Origin: Deferribacteres bacterium
GTDB taxonomy: Bacteria > Zhuqueibacterota > Zhuqueibacteria > Zhuqueibacterales > Geothermadaptataceae
Reading direction: 5' to 3'
Length of the DNA stretch: 64,000 bases
Assembly: GCA_020633655.1 (NCBI GenBank)
Contig: JACKDF010000013.1
Location: 1 to 64,000, forward strand
Shown here: one piece after another, positions 16,263 to 24,515 of the stretch
How positions within the stretch are numbered: position 1 is the stretch's first letter
Layout of the letters: each line of letters begins with the position of its first letter
The notes under the pieces: generated by a model
What the model was told of the DNA's origin: nothing
Databases searched by the model: none
What the model saw: the letters and a program-made list of their open reading frames with translations, nothing else
Position numbers and translations under genes: made by a program

Positions 16263-17231
16263 TTGCAAGATTCTAAAATCTGGCATTTTATTCAAAGACA
16301 AACAGCAGAAAATAATCCCGTCGTTCTGGCTATTATTGTTGAAAGTAAAGGCAGCAGTCCACGCAAAACCGGGACGAAAATGGTTGTTACTGCGCAGGGT
16401 GAATTAATCGGAAGCGTTGGCGGGGGAAGCATGGAATTCGCCGTTGCACAAAAAGCCAAAGAGTTACTGCAAAAAAAAGACATACAACCCATTGTTTTAT
16501 CTTATACGCATAGTGATGGGGCCAGGGAAGATCAATCCGGCATGGTCTGCGCGGGCCGACAAAAAGTCCTTCTGCGTTTATGTACTGCGCACGAGCAGGA
16601 GCTTTTTGCGCGCCTTGCAGCCCTTGCCTCTTCAACCCAGTTCCAATTAACGTTCACACCGCAAGCCATTCACCTCGAAAAGGAGGTCACGGGGAGTGTG
16701 CCGTTTCATTTTGAAATGAAAAACGAAACCGAATGGTTCTACACAGAACGCCCACGTTTGCAAAATAAAGTTTACCTTCTCGGTGGTGGACATGTTGGAC
16801 TGGCAGTTTCACGCGTGCTTGCCCCACTGGATTTTTATGTGCACCTAATCGACAATCGCCCGGATTTTGCTCTTGTGCAAGAAAATTCATGGGTGGATGA
16901 AAAAAGCATTATGGACTACTCCCAAGCTGTCGAGCATATTCCCGAAGGCGAAAACGTTTTTGTGCTCATTTTAACCTCCAACCATGGCGATGATTTTTTA
17001 TTGCTGGAAAAATTAATTGAGAAAAAGCTGGCTTATCTTGGATTTCTTGCCAGCAAATCGAAAGCGCAGGGCTTTTTTCATAAATTGCGCAAGAAGGGAA
17101 TACCGGAGGAAAAAATTCGACAGGTTTCCGCCCCAATGGGAATTCAAATGAATTCGCATCTTCCCGAGGAAATTGCCATTAGTATTGCAGCTGAACTCCT
17201 GCAAGTAAAAAACCGAACGAAAACGCATTAA
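16263..17231 (+). CDS. XdhC/CoxI family molybdenum-enzyme maturation factor
   Basis: A 322-residue protein with the XdhC/CoxI signature: SKGSSPRKTGTKM and GSVGGGSMEF in the N-terminal CoxI-type domain, CAGRQ near residue 98, and a Rossmann domain beginning VYLLGGGHVGLAVS. I choose the TTG at 16263 as start, since GGAG (16249-16252) precedes it by a normal distance and the reading frame upstream has no better site. XdhC inserts sulfurated molybdenum cofactor into xanthine dehydrogenases, so it most likely matures the hydroxylase encoded at 3901-6450, 10 kb upstream. It ends only 10 bp from the convergent methyltransferase gene. Confidence 0.87.
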   Translation: MQDSKIWHFIQRQTAENNPVVLAIIVESKGSSPRKTGTKMVVTAQGELIGSVGGGSMEFAVAQKAKELLQKKDIQPIVLSYTHSDGAREDQSGMVCAGRQKVLLRLCTAHEQELFARLAALASSTQFQLTFTPQAIHLEKEVTGSVPFHFEMKNETEWFYTERPRLQNKVYLLGGGHVGLAVSRVLAPLDFYVHLIDNRPDFALVQENSWVDEKSIMDYSQAVEHIPEGENVFVLILTSNHGDDFLLLEKLIEKKLAYLGFLASKSKAQGFFHKLRKKGIPEEKIRQVSAPMGIQMNSHLPEEIAISIAAELLQVKNRTKTH

Positions 17232-17241
17232 ATCTCTGCTT

Positions 17242-18135
17242 TTATTGCAAGCGATCCAGTGCACTCCGCAAAGCACGAATATGATCTGGCGTTGTCCCGC
17301 AACAACCGCCAATAACATTGGCCCCTGCCTGTACCAATTCACCAACAAAGTCAGCCATTTCCCGGGGCGTTTCCGGAAATACTTCGATGCCATTTTGAAG
17401 TTGCGGTAAACCCGCATTTGCCTGTACAAGCAATGGATGCGTGATGCCACCACTTCGAATTTCTTTCACAATTGCGAGCATTTGCTCCATACCATTGCCG
17501 CAATTGCTGCCGATGATATCTGCACCAGCTTCAATGGCGGCATTTATAATTGCAACAGGTGCCTCGCCCATCATCGTGCGAAATTCTTTTTGCCCTGTAA
17601 AACTGAACGTAAATGTGCAAATGATCTCACATTTTGTATTTTCTTTTGCTGCACGAATCGCCAGCAATGCCTCGTCGCTTGCACTCATCGTCTCGATGCA
17701 TATAGCATCCGCTCCCCCTCTTTCCAAGGCACATACTTGTGTTTTGAAAGCATAGTACAATTCTTCTTCTGTAACATCACCCATGAGCATCATTTTGCCC
17801 GTCGGGCCAACGGAACCAAGCACCCATTTATTCTCACCGGCTGCCTGACGTGAAATATGTGCTGCGGCTTCGTTCAGTTCAGCGGCTTTATCAGCAAGGC
17901 CATAGTGTGCCAGTTTGAAAGGAGTCCCGCCAAAACTGTTGGTTTCGATCATGTCTGCACCTGAATCGATATAGCTTTTCGCTATTGCCAAAACATCCTC
18001 AGGGCGCTCAACACACCACTGTTCAGGGCACTGATCCGGCGTCCATCCTTTCTGCGCTAAAAAAGTTCCCCACGCGCCATCACTCAGTAAAATTCGGCCG
18101 TTTGCAATTGTTTCCGTTATTGTGGTTTTAGGCAT
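17242..18135 (-). CDS. Homocysteine S-methyltransferase family protein
   Basis: A 297-residue TIM-barrel enzyme of the homocysteine S-methyltransferase (Hcy-binding) family. LLSDGAWGTFLAQKG and ETNSFGGTPFKL are typical N-terminal contacts, and zinc ligands are the Cys of GSNCGNG and the CC of GGCCGTTP near the C-terminus. It lacks the cobalamin, folate and activation domains of full MetH, so it is a stand-alone module using methionine-synthase-like or betaine/S-methylmethionine-type methyl donors. Ribosome site GAGGAAA precedes the ATG. It is convergent with the xdhC-like gene. Confidence 0.88.
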   Translation of the reverse strand: MPKTTITETIANGRILLSDGAWGTFLAQKGWTPDQCPEQWCVERPEDVLAIAKSYIDSGADMIETNSFGGTPFKLAHYGLADKAAELNEAAAHISRQAAGENKWVLGSVGPTGKMMLMGDVTEEELYYAFKTQVCALERGGADAICIETMSASDEALLAIRAAKENTKCEIICTFTFSFTGQKEFRTMMGEAPVAIINAAIEAGADIIGSNCGNGMEQMLAIVKEIRSGGITHPLLVQANAGLPQLQNGIEVFPETPREMADFVGELVQAGANVIGGCCGTTPDHIRALRSALDRLQ

Positions 18136-18686
18136 TTTATTTCCTCATAAATTTTTAAACTGCTTTAATCATAAACCGCTCAAAGTGAACGGTAGGGGTT
18201 GAGTCAAAGGATGATTTAATGGCCATAACTCGCCATTTATGTTACAAATTTAAGCTCAAAAATGAGCGACATGAATGTCGCGTTATATGTTCGACTCGGC
18301 CCCTAAGCCCAGTAATTCTACTTTAATCAGGAAAGAAACAAATTAAGTAAATTTCAACAGAAGATTTTAAATTAGAAATTACAATTTGTTGTGCAAGTTG
18401 AAATTAACACATAGCACTTTTAAACTCAAATAATCCCTTCCAGCGAACGTTTTTTCGTAATTTAGCTTGCATTTTTGCCGGGATTTGAATTAAGTTATTG
18501 GGCTTTGCGAATAATAGTTAATAAATGAGTTATTTTCAAATACTGCGTCCTTTAAAATTTCATGATATCTATGCGGTAGTTTTCTATAAAATATCCGTAA
18601 ATCTACCATGAATGGTTACGTGATTTACATTGATGCCACACGACGAATTGCGATAAGAAGCATAAAAGTGTAAATGGATTTTATTT
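18136..18686. other. Intergenic region between divergent genes, contains one palindrome
   Basis: About 550 bp of AT-rich DNA between the methyltransferase and the sigma-54 activator. No ORF, tRNA or riboswitch was recognised. The only clear element is the palindrome at 18266-18281. Confidence 0.6.
18266..18281. promoter_or_regulatory. Palindrome GCGACATGAATGTCGC, candidate operator
   Basis: Perfect 7-bp arms around GA. A related palindrome, GCGACACTGATGTCAC, occurs at 20446-20461, downstream of the sigma-54 activator gene and upstream of the receiver gene. Sharing between the two regulatory gaps suggests a binding site, possibly of the Fis-type HTH of the activator. Confidence 0.4.
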
Positions 18687-20081
18687 ATGATTATTACCCT
18701 GAAGATTCTCATTATAGATGAAGTAAACGAGTTTGCCCAAACTCATCTGAATGAAATAAAACAATTCCCTGCCGCCGTCGATAAAGCCCAAAGCCTTAGT
18801 TTAGCCTGGGATTATCTCCGTCACAACGATTACGATCTTGTCCTTTGCGGTTTTGCCTCATCCCCTGCAACCTGCATCAATTTTCTGAAAAAAGTCCGCA
18901 AACTGTCGCTGCGCATTCCCGTGGTGATGAGTGTGTCCACAGACAATCTCACACTGGCAGTAGACGCTATAAAATTTGGAGCGTCAGAAGTTATTGAAAA
19001 ACCTATACACAATGGTCAACTCAGGCTTGTTTTAACAAAAGCGCAGAAATACCGTGAACTGCGCCATTACAGTCTGCAAAATATAGATGAGAATTCCATT
19101 GAAATCCCGCAGTTCGATAACATGATTGGAAAAAGCGAGGGTATGCGAGGTATCTTTTCGCAAATCGTTGATGTCGCAGAAACCGATGCAACCATTTTCA
19201 TTTCCGGGGAAAGTGGCACAGGCAAGGAACTCGTCGCACGGAGTATTCACAACCGCAGTTTGCGAAAAAATCACGCCTTCGTTCCCGTAAACTGCAGCGC
19301 CCTGCCGGAACAACTTTTTGAATCGGAATTGTTCGGTTACGAAAAAGGTGCATTTACCGGGGCAGCACAGCAAAAACTGGGTCTTCTGGAATTTGCACAC
19401 AACGGCAGCTTTTTCATGGATGAAATTTGCCAATTGCCCATTTATTTGCAACCAAAGTTACTGCGTGTTTTGCAGGAGAAACAGCTCAGACGCGTCGGTT
19501 CCAACGAACAAGTTGAAATTGATTTTCGTTTCATTTCCGCATCCAACATCGATCCGGATGAAGCCCTTGCCAGTAATTTATTACGCAAAGATTTTTACTA
19601 CCGCGTGAATGTGATCAATATTCATTTGCCACCGCTTCGGGAACGCATGGAGGATATTAAACTCTTAGCTTACTATTTTCTCGACTCCAGCCTTAAATCC
19701 ACAACGAAAGAAATATTTGGATTTGAGGATGAAGTATTGTCCTGTTTTGAATCTTATACCTGGCCGGGAAATATCCGTGAGCTCGAAAATGTCGTGGAAC
19801 GCGCTGTTGCCCTCTCCCATGAAGAAATGATCACGCTAAGTGATATTCCAACACAAATCAAAAAGGTTCACCAGGCAAACAATAATGGCATTGAAGCGCT
19901 TAATCTCATGGAAGCAAAGAAAAAAGCTGTTGAGAAAATAGAAAAAGAATATCTTTTGCGACTACTCACTGAACATCGCGGCAACGTAACACAAATCGCC
20001 AAAGAATCTGGAATGACGCGACGAAATCTGCATCGCCTGCTCAACAGGTATAATTTTAATCCCGATGTCTGGCGTAATTAA
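18687..20081 (+). CDS. Sigma-54-dependent response regulator, NtrC family, degenerate receiver
   Basis: A 464-residue protein. Residues 1-120 are a receiver domain, 140-380 a sigma-54 AAA+ domain with Walker A GESGTGK (174-180) and the sigma-54 contact loop GAFTGA (221-226), and the C-terminal 45 residues a Fis-type helix-turn-helix (NVTQIAKESGMTRRNLHRLL). The receiver keeps D11 and the conserved K105 (IEKPI), but the position of the phosphorylated Asp reads DLVLCGF, with G55 in place of D. The protein should therefore activate without normal phosphotransfer. No histidine kinase is adjacent. A separate receiver gene follows 530 bp downstream. Targets are probably nearby operons, since sigma-54 activators are often local. 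Confidence 0.92.
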   Translation: MIITLKILIIDEVNEFAQTHLNEIKQFPAAVDKAQSLSLAWDYLRHNDYDLVLCGFASSPATCINFLKKVRKLSLRIPVVMSVSTDNLTLAVDAIKFGASEVIEKPIHNGQLRLVLTKAQKYRELRHYSLQNIDENSIEIPQFDNMIGKSEGMRGIFSQIVDVAETDATIFISGESGTGKELVARSIHNRSLRKNHAFVPVNCSALPEQLFESELFGYEKGAFTGAAQQKLGLLEFAHNGSFFMDEICQLPIYLQPKLLRVLQEKQLRRVGSNEQVEIDFRFISASNIDPDEALASNLLRKDFYYRVNVINIHLPPLRERMEDIKLLAYYFLDSSLKSTTKEIFGFEDEVLSCFESYTWPGNIRELENVVERAVALSHEEMITLSDIPTQIKKVHQANNNGIEALNLMEAKKKAVEKIEKEYLLRLLTEHRGNVTQIAKESGMTRRNLHRLLNRYNFNPDVWRN

Positions 20082-20614
20082 CCTATCTGCACGCGATTAT
20101 AAACACCAATTCACCTTTCCTAATTTAATTCCCATCATAACTCTGGACGTCTTTAACACCACCTTCCAGTCGAGATACGTCCGTCAATAAACGTGCATTT
20201 TTGATTCAGTCCTTTAAAAATAAAGCATTGGTAAAAATCTTTTTTCTTCGCAGAACACATACTCCAAATTCACACTGATAAAAATTAGAATCTTTTATTA
20301 TTTGGAATTAACAAAAATATCCAAAATCACTTTTTCTTCTAAATTTTTAAAATGTGAGACATAAAATTCCCACCAAATCGAATCCTAAAAAATATAACCA
20401 AAAACCAAAATTTGAGCTTAAAATAAAGCTAAACAAACAAAAAACGCGACACTGATGTCACGACATCCTTTTTCAATAAAAGTCAAGAATTCTTTTTAAA
20501 AAAAATTAAAGCACTTAAAAATAAAAAGTTACGCAGAAAAAAAATTATCATATCAAAAACAAGCACTCTGGTATAAATATTGTTAATAAAGATTTCCTAA
20601 AAGTGAGGAACCTG
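20082..20614. other. AT-rich intergenic region with one palindrome
   Basis: About 530 bp, very AT-rich, without ORF or recognised RNA. It holds the palindrome at 20446-20461. The promoter of the downstream receiver gene should lie here, but I see no convincing -24/-12 or -35/-10 pair. Confidence 0.55.
20446..20461. promoter_or_regulatory. Palindrome GCGACACTGATGTCAC, candidate operator
   Basis: It has arms GCGACA/TGTCAC around four bases and matches the palindrome at 18266-18281 at 12 of 16 positions. It lies about 150 bp upstream of the receiver gene. Confidence 0.38.
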
Positions 20615-20986
20615 GTGAAAGCAATAGTAATTACTGAAGACGAGCGGCTACTGAATTCTTGCTCGCAAATTGCTCAGAAGGTTGGAATTGACTGGACAAC
20701 AGAACAGCACGTGGCAGACTTGTTACTAAGAATACAAAAAATGGATTTTAATCTCATCCTGTTTGACTGCGAAAGATTCGAAAATGATTGCTTGAAATGG
20801 CTGGAACATGTGCATGCCCTCAGACCACGTATCCCAATTATCACAACCTGTACCAGTTTAACACGAGAAATGGGTGCCTCGATGCTTGATCTTGGTATTC
20901 TGCATATCGCACAGAAGCCAATCAATAACGAGCCACTTATCGATATAATTGAAAAAATGAAAAGACAATTACTTAATACACGCTAA
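20615..20986 (+). CDS. Stand-alone receiver domain protein (CheY-like)
   Basis: A 123-residue receiver domain if started at the GTG at 20615, which follows GAGGAAC at a normal spacing and gives the expected first strand KAIVITEDE. A GTG twelve bases upstream is also in frame. The acidic pocket E8-D9, phosphoacceptor D51 (LILFDCE) and K101 (AQKPI) are all present, unlike the receiver of the neighbouring sigma-54 activator. There is no output domain. It may pass or store a phosphoryl signal for that activator or for a distant kinase. It ends 246 bp before the nine-heme cytochrome gene. Confidence 0.85.
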   Translation: MKAIVITEDERLLNSCSQIAQKVGIDWTTEQHVADLLLRIQKMDFNLILFDCERFENDCLKWLEHVHALRPRIPIITTCTSLTREMGASMLDLGILHIAQKPINNEPLIDIIEKMKRQLLNTR

Positions 20987-21084
20987 TCGATTCTTAATTA
21001 AGAAAGGAGGCATGGTAGAAAAAGCGCTTAAACTACTTAGTTGATGTTTGGAAAATCTTTTAAGCATTTTTCCATCAGTAACAC

Positions 21085-21195
21085 AAAAATCCGAATATCA
21101 AAAAGGGTTAAAAGCATGCACGAGATGAATGATGTCATGGAGATGAAAACCAAACTTTAAAGAATTGTTCACGTGCGATGCTGATTCGGATTTTT
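21085..21195 (+). ncRNA. Structured leader of the nine-heme cytochrome gene
   Basis: AAAAATCCGAAT (21085-21096) and ATTCGGATTTTT (21184-21195) are perfect 12-bp complements. Inside them AGCATGCACG and CGTGCGATGCT pair with a one-base bulge, so the whole 111 nt can form a long stem. The 3' arm is T-rich and ends about 37 bp before the cytochrome ATG, so the hairpin could attenuate transcription or hide the ribosome site. No known riboswitch class was recognised. Confidence 0.45.
21116..21160 (+). CDS. Possible Met-rich leader peptide (14 codons)
   Basis: ATG at 21116 opens MHEMNDVMEMKTKL and stop, with four methionines in ten residues, entirely inside the leader stem at 21085-21195. AAGGG (21102-21106) may serve as ribosome site. 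Translation of it would disrupt the stem. The arrangement recalls attenuation leader peptides, but a short chance ORF is quite possible. Confidence 0.25.
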   Translation: MHEMNDVMEMKTKL

Positions 21196-21232
21196 AACGA
21201 ACTACTTTATTTCGATTCAAGAGGAGAGCAAA

Positions 21233-24028
21233 ATGAATCGTTTATGTATGTTGTGCAGTACCCTCATTCTTCTGTTGGTATGTGCTTTCACATTGACAGC
21301 GCAGCCAACGGCGGTCATTACACAGGAAGGTAGAAGTCCACAACAAATTAGTGACCTCGGACTAGATACTCCTGTTTCAAATGGACTGGATGTAGTCGGT
21401 GTAAATCAAATGGTCTACCTGTCTGGCAATGCAGGCATGACAGGATACGCCTGGACAGTCAACGCCGCTCCAGCTGGCTCTGCGACGGAACTAAGCGCGG
21501 TTGACGCTATGGAAATCACATTCAAGGCGGATACCGAGGGCCAGTATGAGATCGGTTTAGTTGTAACGAACGCCGATGGCTCCAGCGAAATGGCGACGAT
21601 CACTTTAACCGTGGCAAAGTATGTTGGTGTTGGTAAAATGGATGGTTTATCAGTAAATACAGGCAATGGTCAATGCGCTCAGTGCCACTCTACAGCATTT
21701 GGCCAGTGGCAAACAACCCAACACGCTACCGCTTTACAATCACAATTGGATGCCTATGCGGGAGAAGGTAGCAGCCATTTCGGTGAATCCTGCCTTAGCT
21801 GCCACACAACTGGTTATGATCTCGATGCTGCCGGAAACGATGGCTTTGATGACATCCAAGCTGAACTCGGTTGGATTTGGCCCGCAACGCTCCAGGACGG
21901 CAATTGGGCCGACATGAAAACCAATTTTGAAGCCCTTGCTCAAAGAGGAAATGTTCAATGCGAGAGCTGCCATGGCCCAGGAAGCGCGCACTTTGGCGAT
22001 CCAGAAAAAATTGCAATGGATATCGTCCCGTCCGTATGCGCAGCATGTCACGATGCAGCGACACACCATATGGAAGCTATTGAATGGAAAAATTCCAGAC
22101 ACGCGGTTGGCTATGCACGAGGTTCTACGAGCTCTAGCTGTGCGGAGTGTCACTCTGGTTGGGGATTTATTCGTAAAATTGATAAAGTTCTTGATAAAAC
22201 AGACAATCGACCTGAACTGGGAGTCAAAGAAACAACGTGTGCCGTTTGCCACGATCCGCACAGCAATGCGAATGAGTTCCATCTTCGCAGTGTCGACAAT
22301 ATTACACTTGAAAACGGCGAAACGATCAGCTTTGGCGGTGCAGGCAAGCTCTGTATGCAATGCCACCACGGTCGTCGAAATGCTGATGAGTACGCCAGCG
22401 ATTACAACAACATCAGTAGCCACTTCGGTCCGCACCATAGTGCTCAGGCTGACATGATTGCAGGTTTGAACGCCATCGACTATGGTATTCCGGTTACTGC
22501 CACCGGTCACAGAGTTGCTGTTAAAGATGCATGCGTTACCTGCCATATGGCGGAAACGCCAGCTGACGGTGAACCTGGCCACCTGAGTGTAGGTGCTCAC
22601 TCCTTTGCAGTGAAGAGTGATAATGGCACACCAGATGATCCATCCGATGACGTCGACAATGTTACTGCATGCGTCGGATGCCACGGTGATATCGAGTCCT
22701 TTGATGACATCCTGGCATCCGCTGACTTCGATAATAATGGAGCCATTGAAGGTGCAAGACACGAAGTTGAAGGTCTGTTACATAACCTTGGTATGCTTTT
22801 GCCACCCTTGGGTAGCGCAGAGGTAGTGCTTGACTCAGCTAACTACAGTTGGAGTGATCAGACAGATCCTGAGGAAATTGCTAAACGTCAAGCCTACTTG
22901 AAAGCCGCGTTTAACTACTTCTTTGTTGAAGAAGACGGTAGCGGTGGTCTTCACAACGTTCCTTTTGCAGTCACTTTATTACGCCGCGCTATTGCAACAC
23001 TAACCACAGGTGATATTGGAGCCGGTCAAATTATTTCCATTACCGACGTTCCCAACGATCAGGGCAAACAAGTACGTGTTGCATGGTCAAAATTCGCCAG
23101 CGATGGACCATCAGCGAATTCACTGCAAAGTTATTCAGTTTATCGTTTAGTTGAAGAAGTTGCTGCAGGAAAAGCAGAACGCGTCAATTCATTTGGTCAA
23201 ATGCTGGCACAATCCAACGCTGGAAATGTTGGCACAATATTCAGTGTAGCCGAAGGTGAAAACTGGGATTTTGTGGCATGGTTGCCTGCAGTCGGACACG
23301 AAACCTATAGCATCGTCGTACCGACACTGTATGATAAAACACAGTCCAGTGAAGGTATGTCCACATTTAAAATCGCAGGTACGAATGGTGTACAGAATTT
23401 CGAGACTGATGCAGCAGCAGGATATTCTGTTGACAACTTGGTCCCAATGGCTCCGGCCAACGCATCTGTACAAATCACCGATGGCGGTGTCTTACTGCAG
23501 TGGGACGAGTCAGAAGATGCTGACTTCAACTACTTTGCAGTTTATCGTGCCGAAGAAAGTGGTTTTGCACCAACAGAGGACAACATGATTGCCACACTGA
23601 CCGGTATGAGCTACACCGATGCAAACGTAGTAACCGGTTCGAAATATTACTATCGTGTTGCAGCTTTCGATTTCTCCGAAAATCAGGGTGAAATGACGGC
23701 TGAACTCACAGCAAGTATTACTGGAGTTGCTGCTGAAGTTGCATTGCCAACTGAATTCGCTCTCATGAATAACTATCCGAACCCATTCAATCCGGAAACG
23801 ACAATTGAATATCAGCTTCCTGAACAAGGTCATGTATTGCTGCGTGTCTACTCCATGCTTGGAACAGAAGTTCGCACACTTGTACAAGGATCAAAAGCAG
23901 CTGGTAGCTATTCAGTTGTTTGGGATGGACGTGATAATAATGGTTCTGTAGTTCCCTCTGGAATGTACATGTATCGTATTGAAAGCGGTTCATTTAACGC
24001 TGTTAAAAAGATGGTTATGATGAAATAA
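21233..24028 (+). CDS. Secreted nine-heme cytochrome c with PKD-like, Fn3-like and T9SS sorting domains
   Basis: A 931-residue protein. Residues 1-23 are a signal peptide (LLLVCAFTLTAQ), and about 30-130 are a PKD/Ig-like domain. Residues 148-485 carry nine CXXCH motifs (CAQCH, CLSCH, CESCH, CAACH, CAECH, CAVCH, CMQCH, CVTCH, CVGCH), as in cytochrome c554-type modules. A Fn3-like domain (about 730-815) precedes a C-terminal FlgD-type sorting domain starting MNNYPNPFNPETTIEY and ending in KKMVMMK, as seen in T9SS cargo. The expected location is the cell surface or the medium, which suits extracellular electron transfer. A ribosome site (AAGAGGAGAG) precedes the ATG. It is bounded downstream by a terminator at 24196-24230, so it is a separate unit from the operon that follows. 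Confidence 0.92.
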   Translation: MNRLCMLCSTLILLLVCAFTLTAQPTAVITQEGRSPQQISDLGLDTPVSNGLDVVGVNQMVYLSGNAGMTGYAWTVNAAPAGSATELSAVDAMEITFKADTEGQYEIGLVVTNADGSSEMATITLTVAKYVGVGKMDGLSVNTGNGQCAQCHSTAFGQWQTTQHATALQSQLDAYAGEGSSHFGESCLSCHTTGYDLDAAGNDGFDDIQAELGWIWPATLQDGNWADMKTNFEALAQRGNVQCESCHGPGSAHFGDPEKIAMDIVPSVCAACHDAATHHMEAIEWKNSRHAVGYARGSTSSSCAECHSGWGFIRKIDKVLDKTDNRPELGVKETTCAVCHDPHSNANEFHLRSVDNITLENGETISFGGAGKLCMQCHHGRRNADEYASDYNNISSHFGPHHSAQADMIAGLNAIDYGIPVTATGHRVAVKDACVTCHMAETPADGEPGHLSVGAHSFAVKSDNGTPDDPSDDVDNVTACVGCHGDIESFDDILASADFDNNGAIEGARHEVEGLLHNLGMLLPPLGSAEVVLDSANYSWSDQTDPEEIAKRQAYLKAAFNYFFVEEDGSGGLHNVPFAVTLLRRAIATLTTGDIGAGQIISITDVPNDQGKQVRVAWSKFASDGPSANSLQSYSVYRLVEEVAAGKAERVNSFGQMLAQSNAGNVGTIFSVAEGENWDFVAWLPAVGHETYSIVVPTLYDKTQSSEGMSTFKIAGTNGVQNFETDAAAGYSVDNLVPMAPANASVQITDGGVLLQWDESEDADFNYFAVYRAEESGFAPTEDNMIATLTGMSYTDANVVTGSKYYYRVAAFDFSENQGEMTAELTASITGVAAEVALPTEFALMNNYPNPFNPETTIEYQLPEQGHVLLRVYSMLGTEVRTLVQGSKAAGSYSVVWDGRDNNGSVVPSGMYMYRIESGSFNAVKKMVMMK

Positions 24029-24195
24029 AAAAATCAGGGCAGTCGAAATTAGTTTACACTTCCTCAATGTAAATCTTTAATTCGGCTGCTCTTCCATCGG
24101 GCACTGTCGCGGGGCACTAGCGTCTCAAGGGCAGGATTTGATGGGAATTAGTTTTTCCGTAAACAAATTATTGTGTGTGGGGATCGATGATTTAA

Positions 24196-24230
24196 AACCT
24201 TCCAGGCTGTTACGGCCTGGAAGGTTTTTT
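24196..24230 (+). terminator. Rho-independent terminator after the nine-heme cytochrome gene
   Basis: AACCTTCCAGGC and GCCTGGAAGGTT form a perfect 12-bp stem with a seven-base loop region, followed by a T-run (TTTTTT). It ends the unit that begins before 21233. Confidence 0.9.
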
Positions 24231-24515
24231 CATTTTAAGCACGTAAAAGAACGATGCCTTGTTATGCGGTATCTTAGTAGTAATTATTATAGAGGACAGG
24301 CGAAGCAAGATGTGCTTGGGATATATTTTTTAAAAACTTACTAACAACCTAATGTAAATTTAATTAATATTTTATTCGAAAAGAGTAGCATTTTTATAAA
24401 AATATATGTAAATAAATTTCGCTGTTTTTCTAATAATTTGTTTTATCAAACAAAAATCCAACTCCAGCATTTTCAGTATTTTGATGGAGTGAACATTTTA
24501 TGGGCGATTTCTGAT

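Noticed and set aside
21012..21044. A 10-codon frame (MVEKALKLLS) after AAAGGAGG
   Set aside because: The Shine-Dalgarno-like run ends only one base before the ATG, too close for normal initiation; kept only as a curiosity.
21000..21232. Sigma-54 promoter upstream of the cytochrome gene
   Set aside because: I looked for GG-N10-GC and found only spacings of 12 or more; no convincing -24/-12 site.
21740..22762. A 340-codon open frame antisense to the nine-heme cytochrome gene
   Set aside because: It is the mirror of a Cys/His-biased coding sequence and shows no family features; the plus strand has nine CXXCH motifs.
24138..24344. A 68-codon frame after the nine-heme cytochrome gene
   Set aside because: It runs through the strong terminator hairpin at 24196-24230 and has no protein features.
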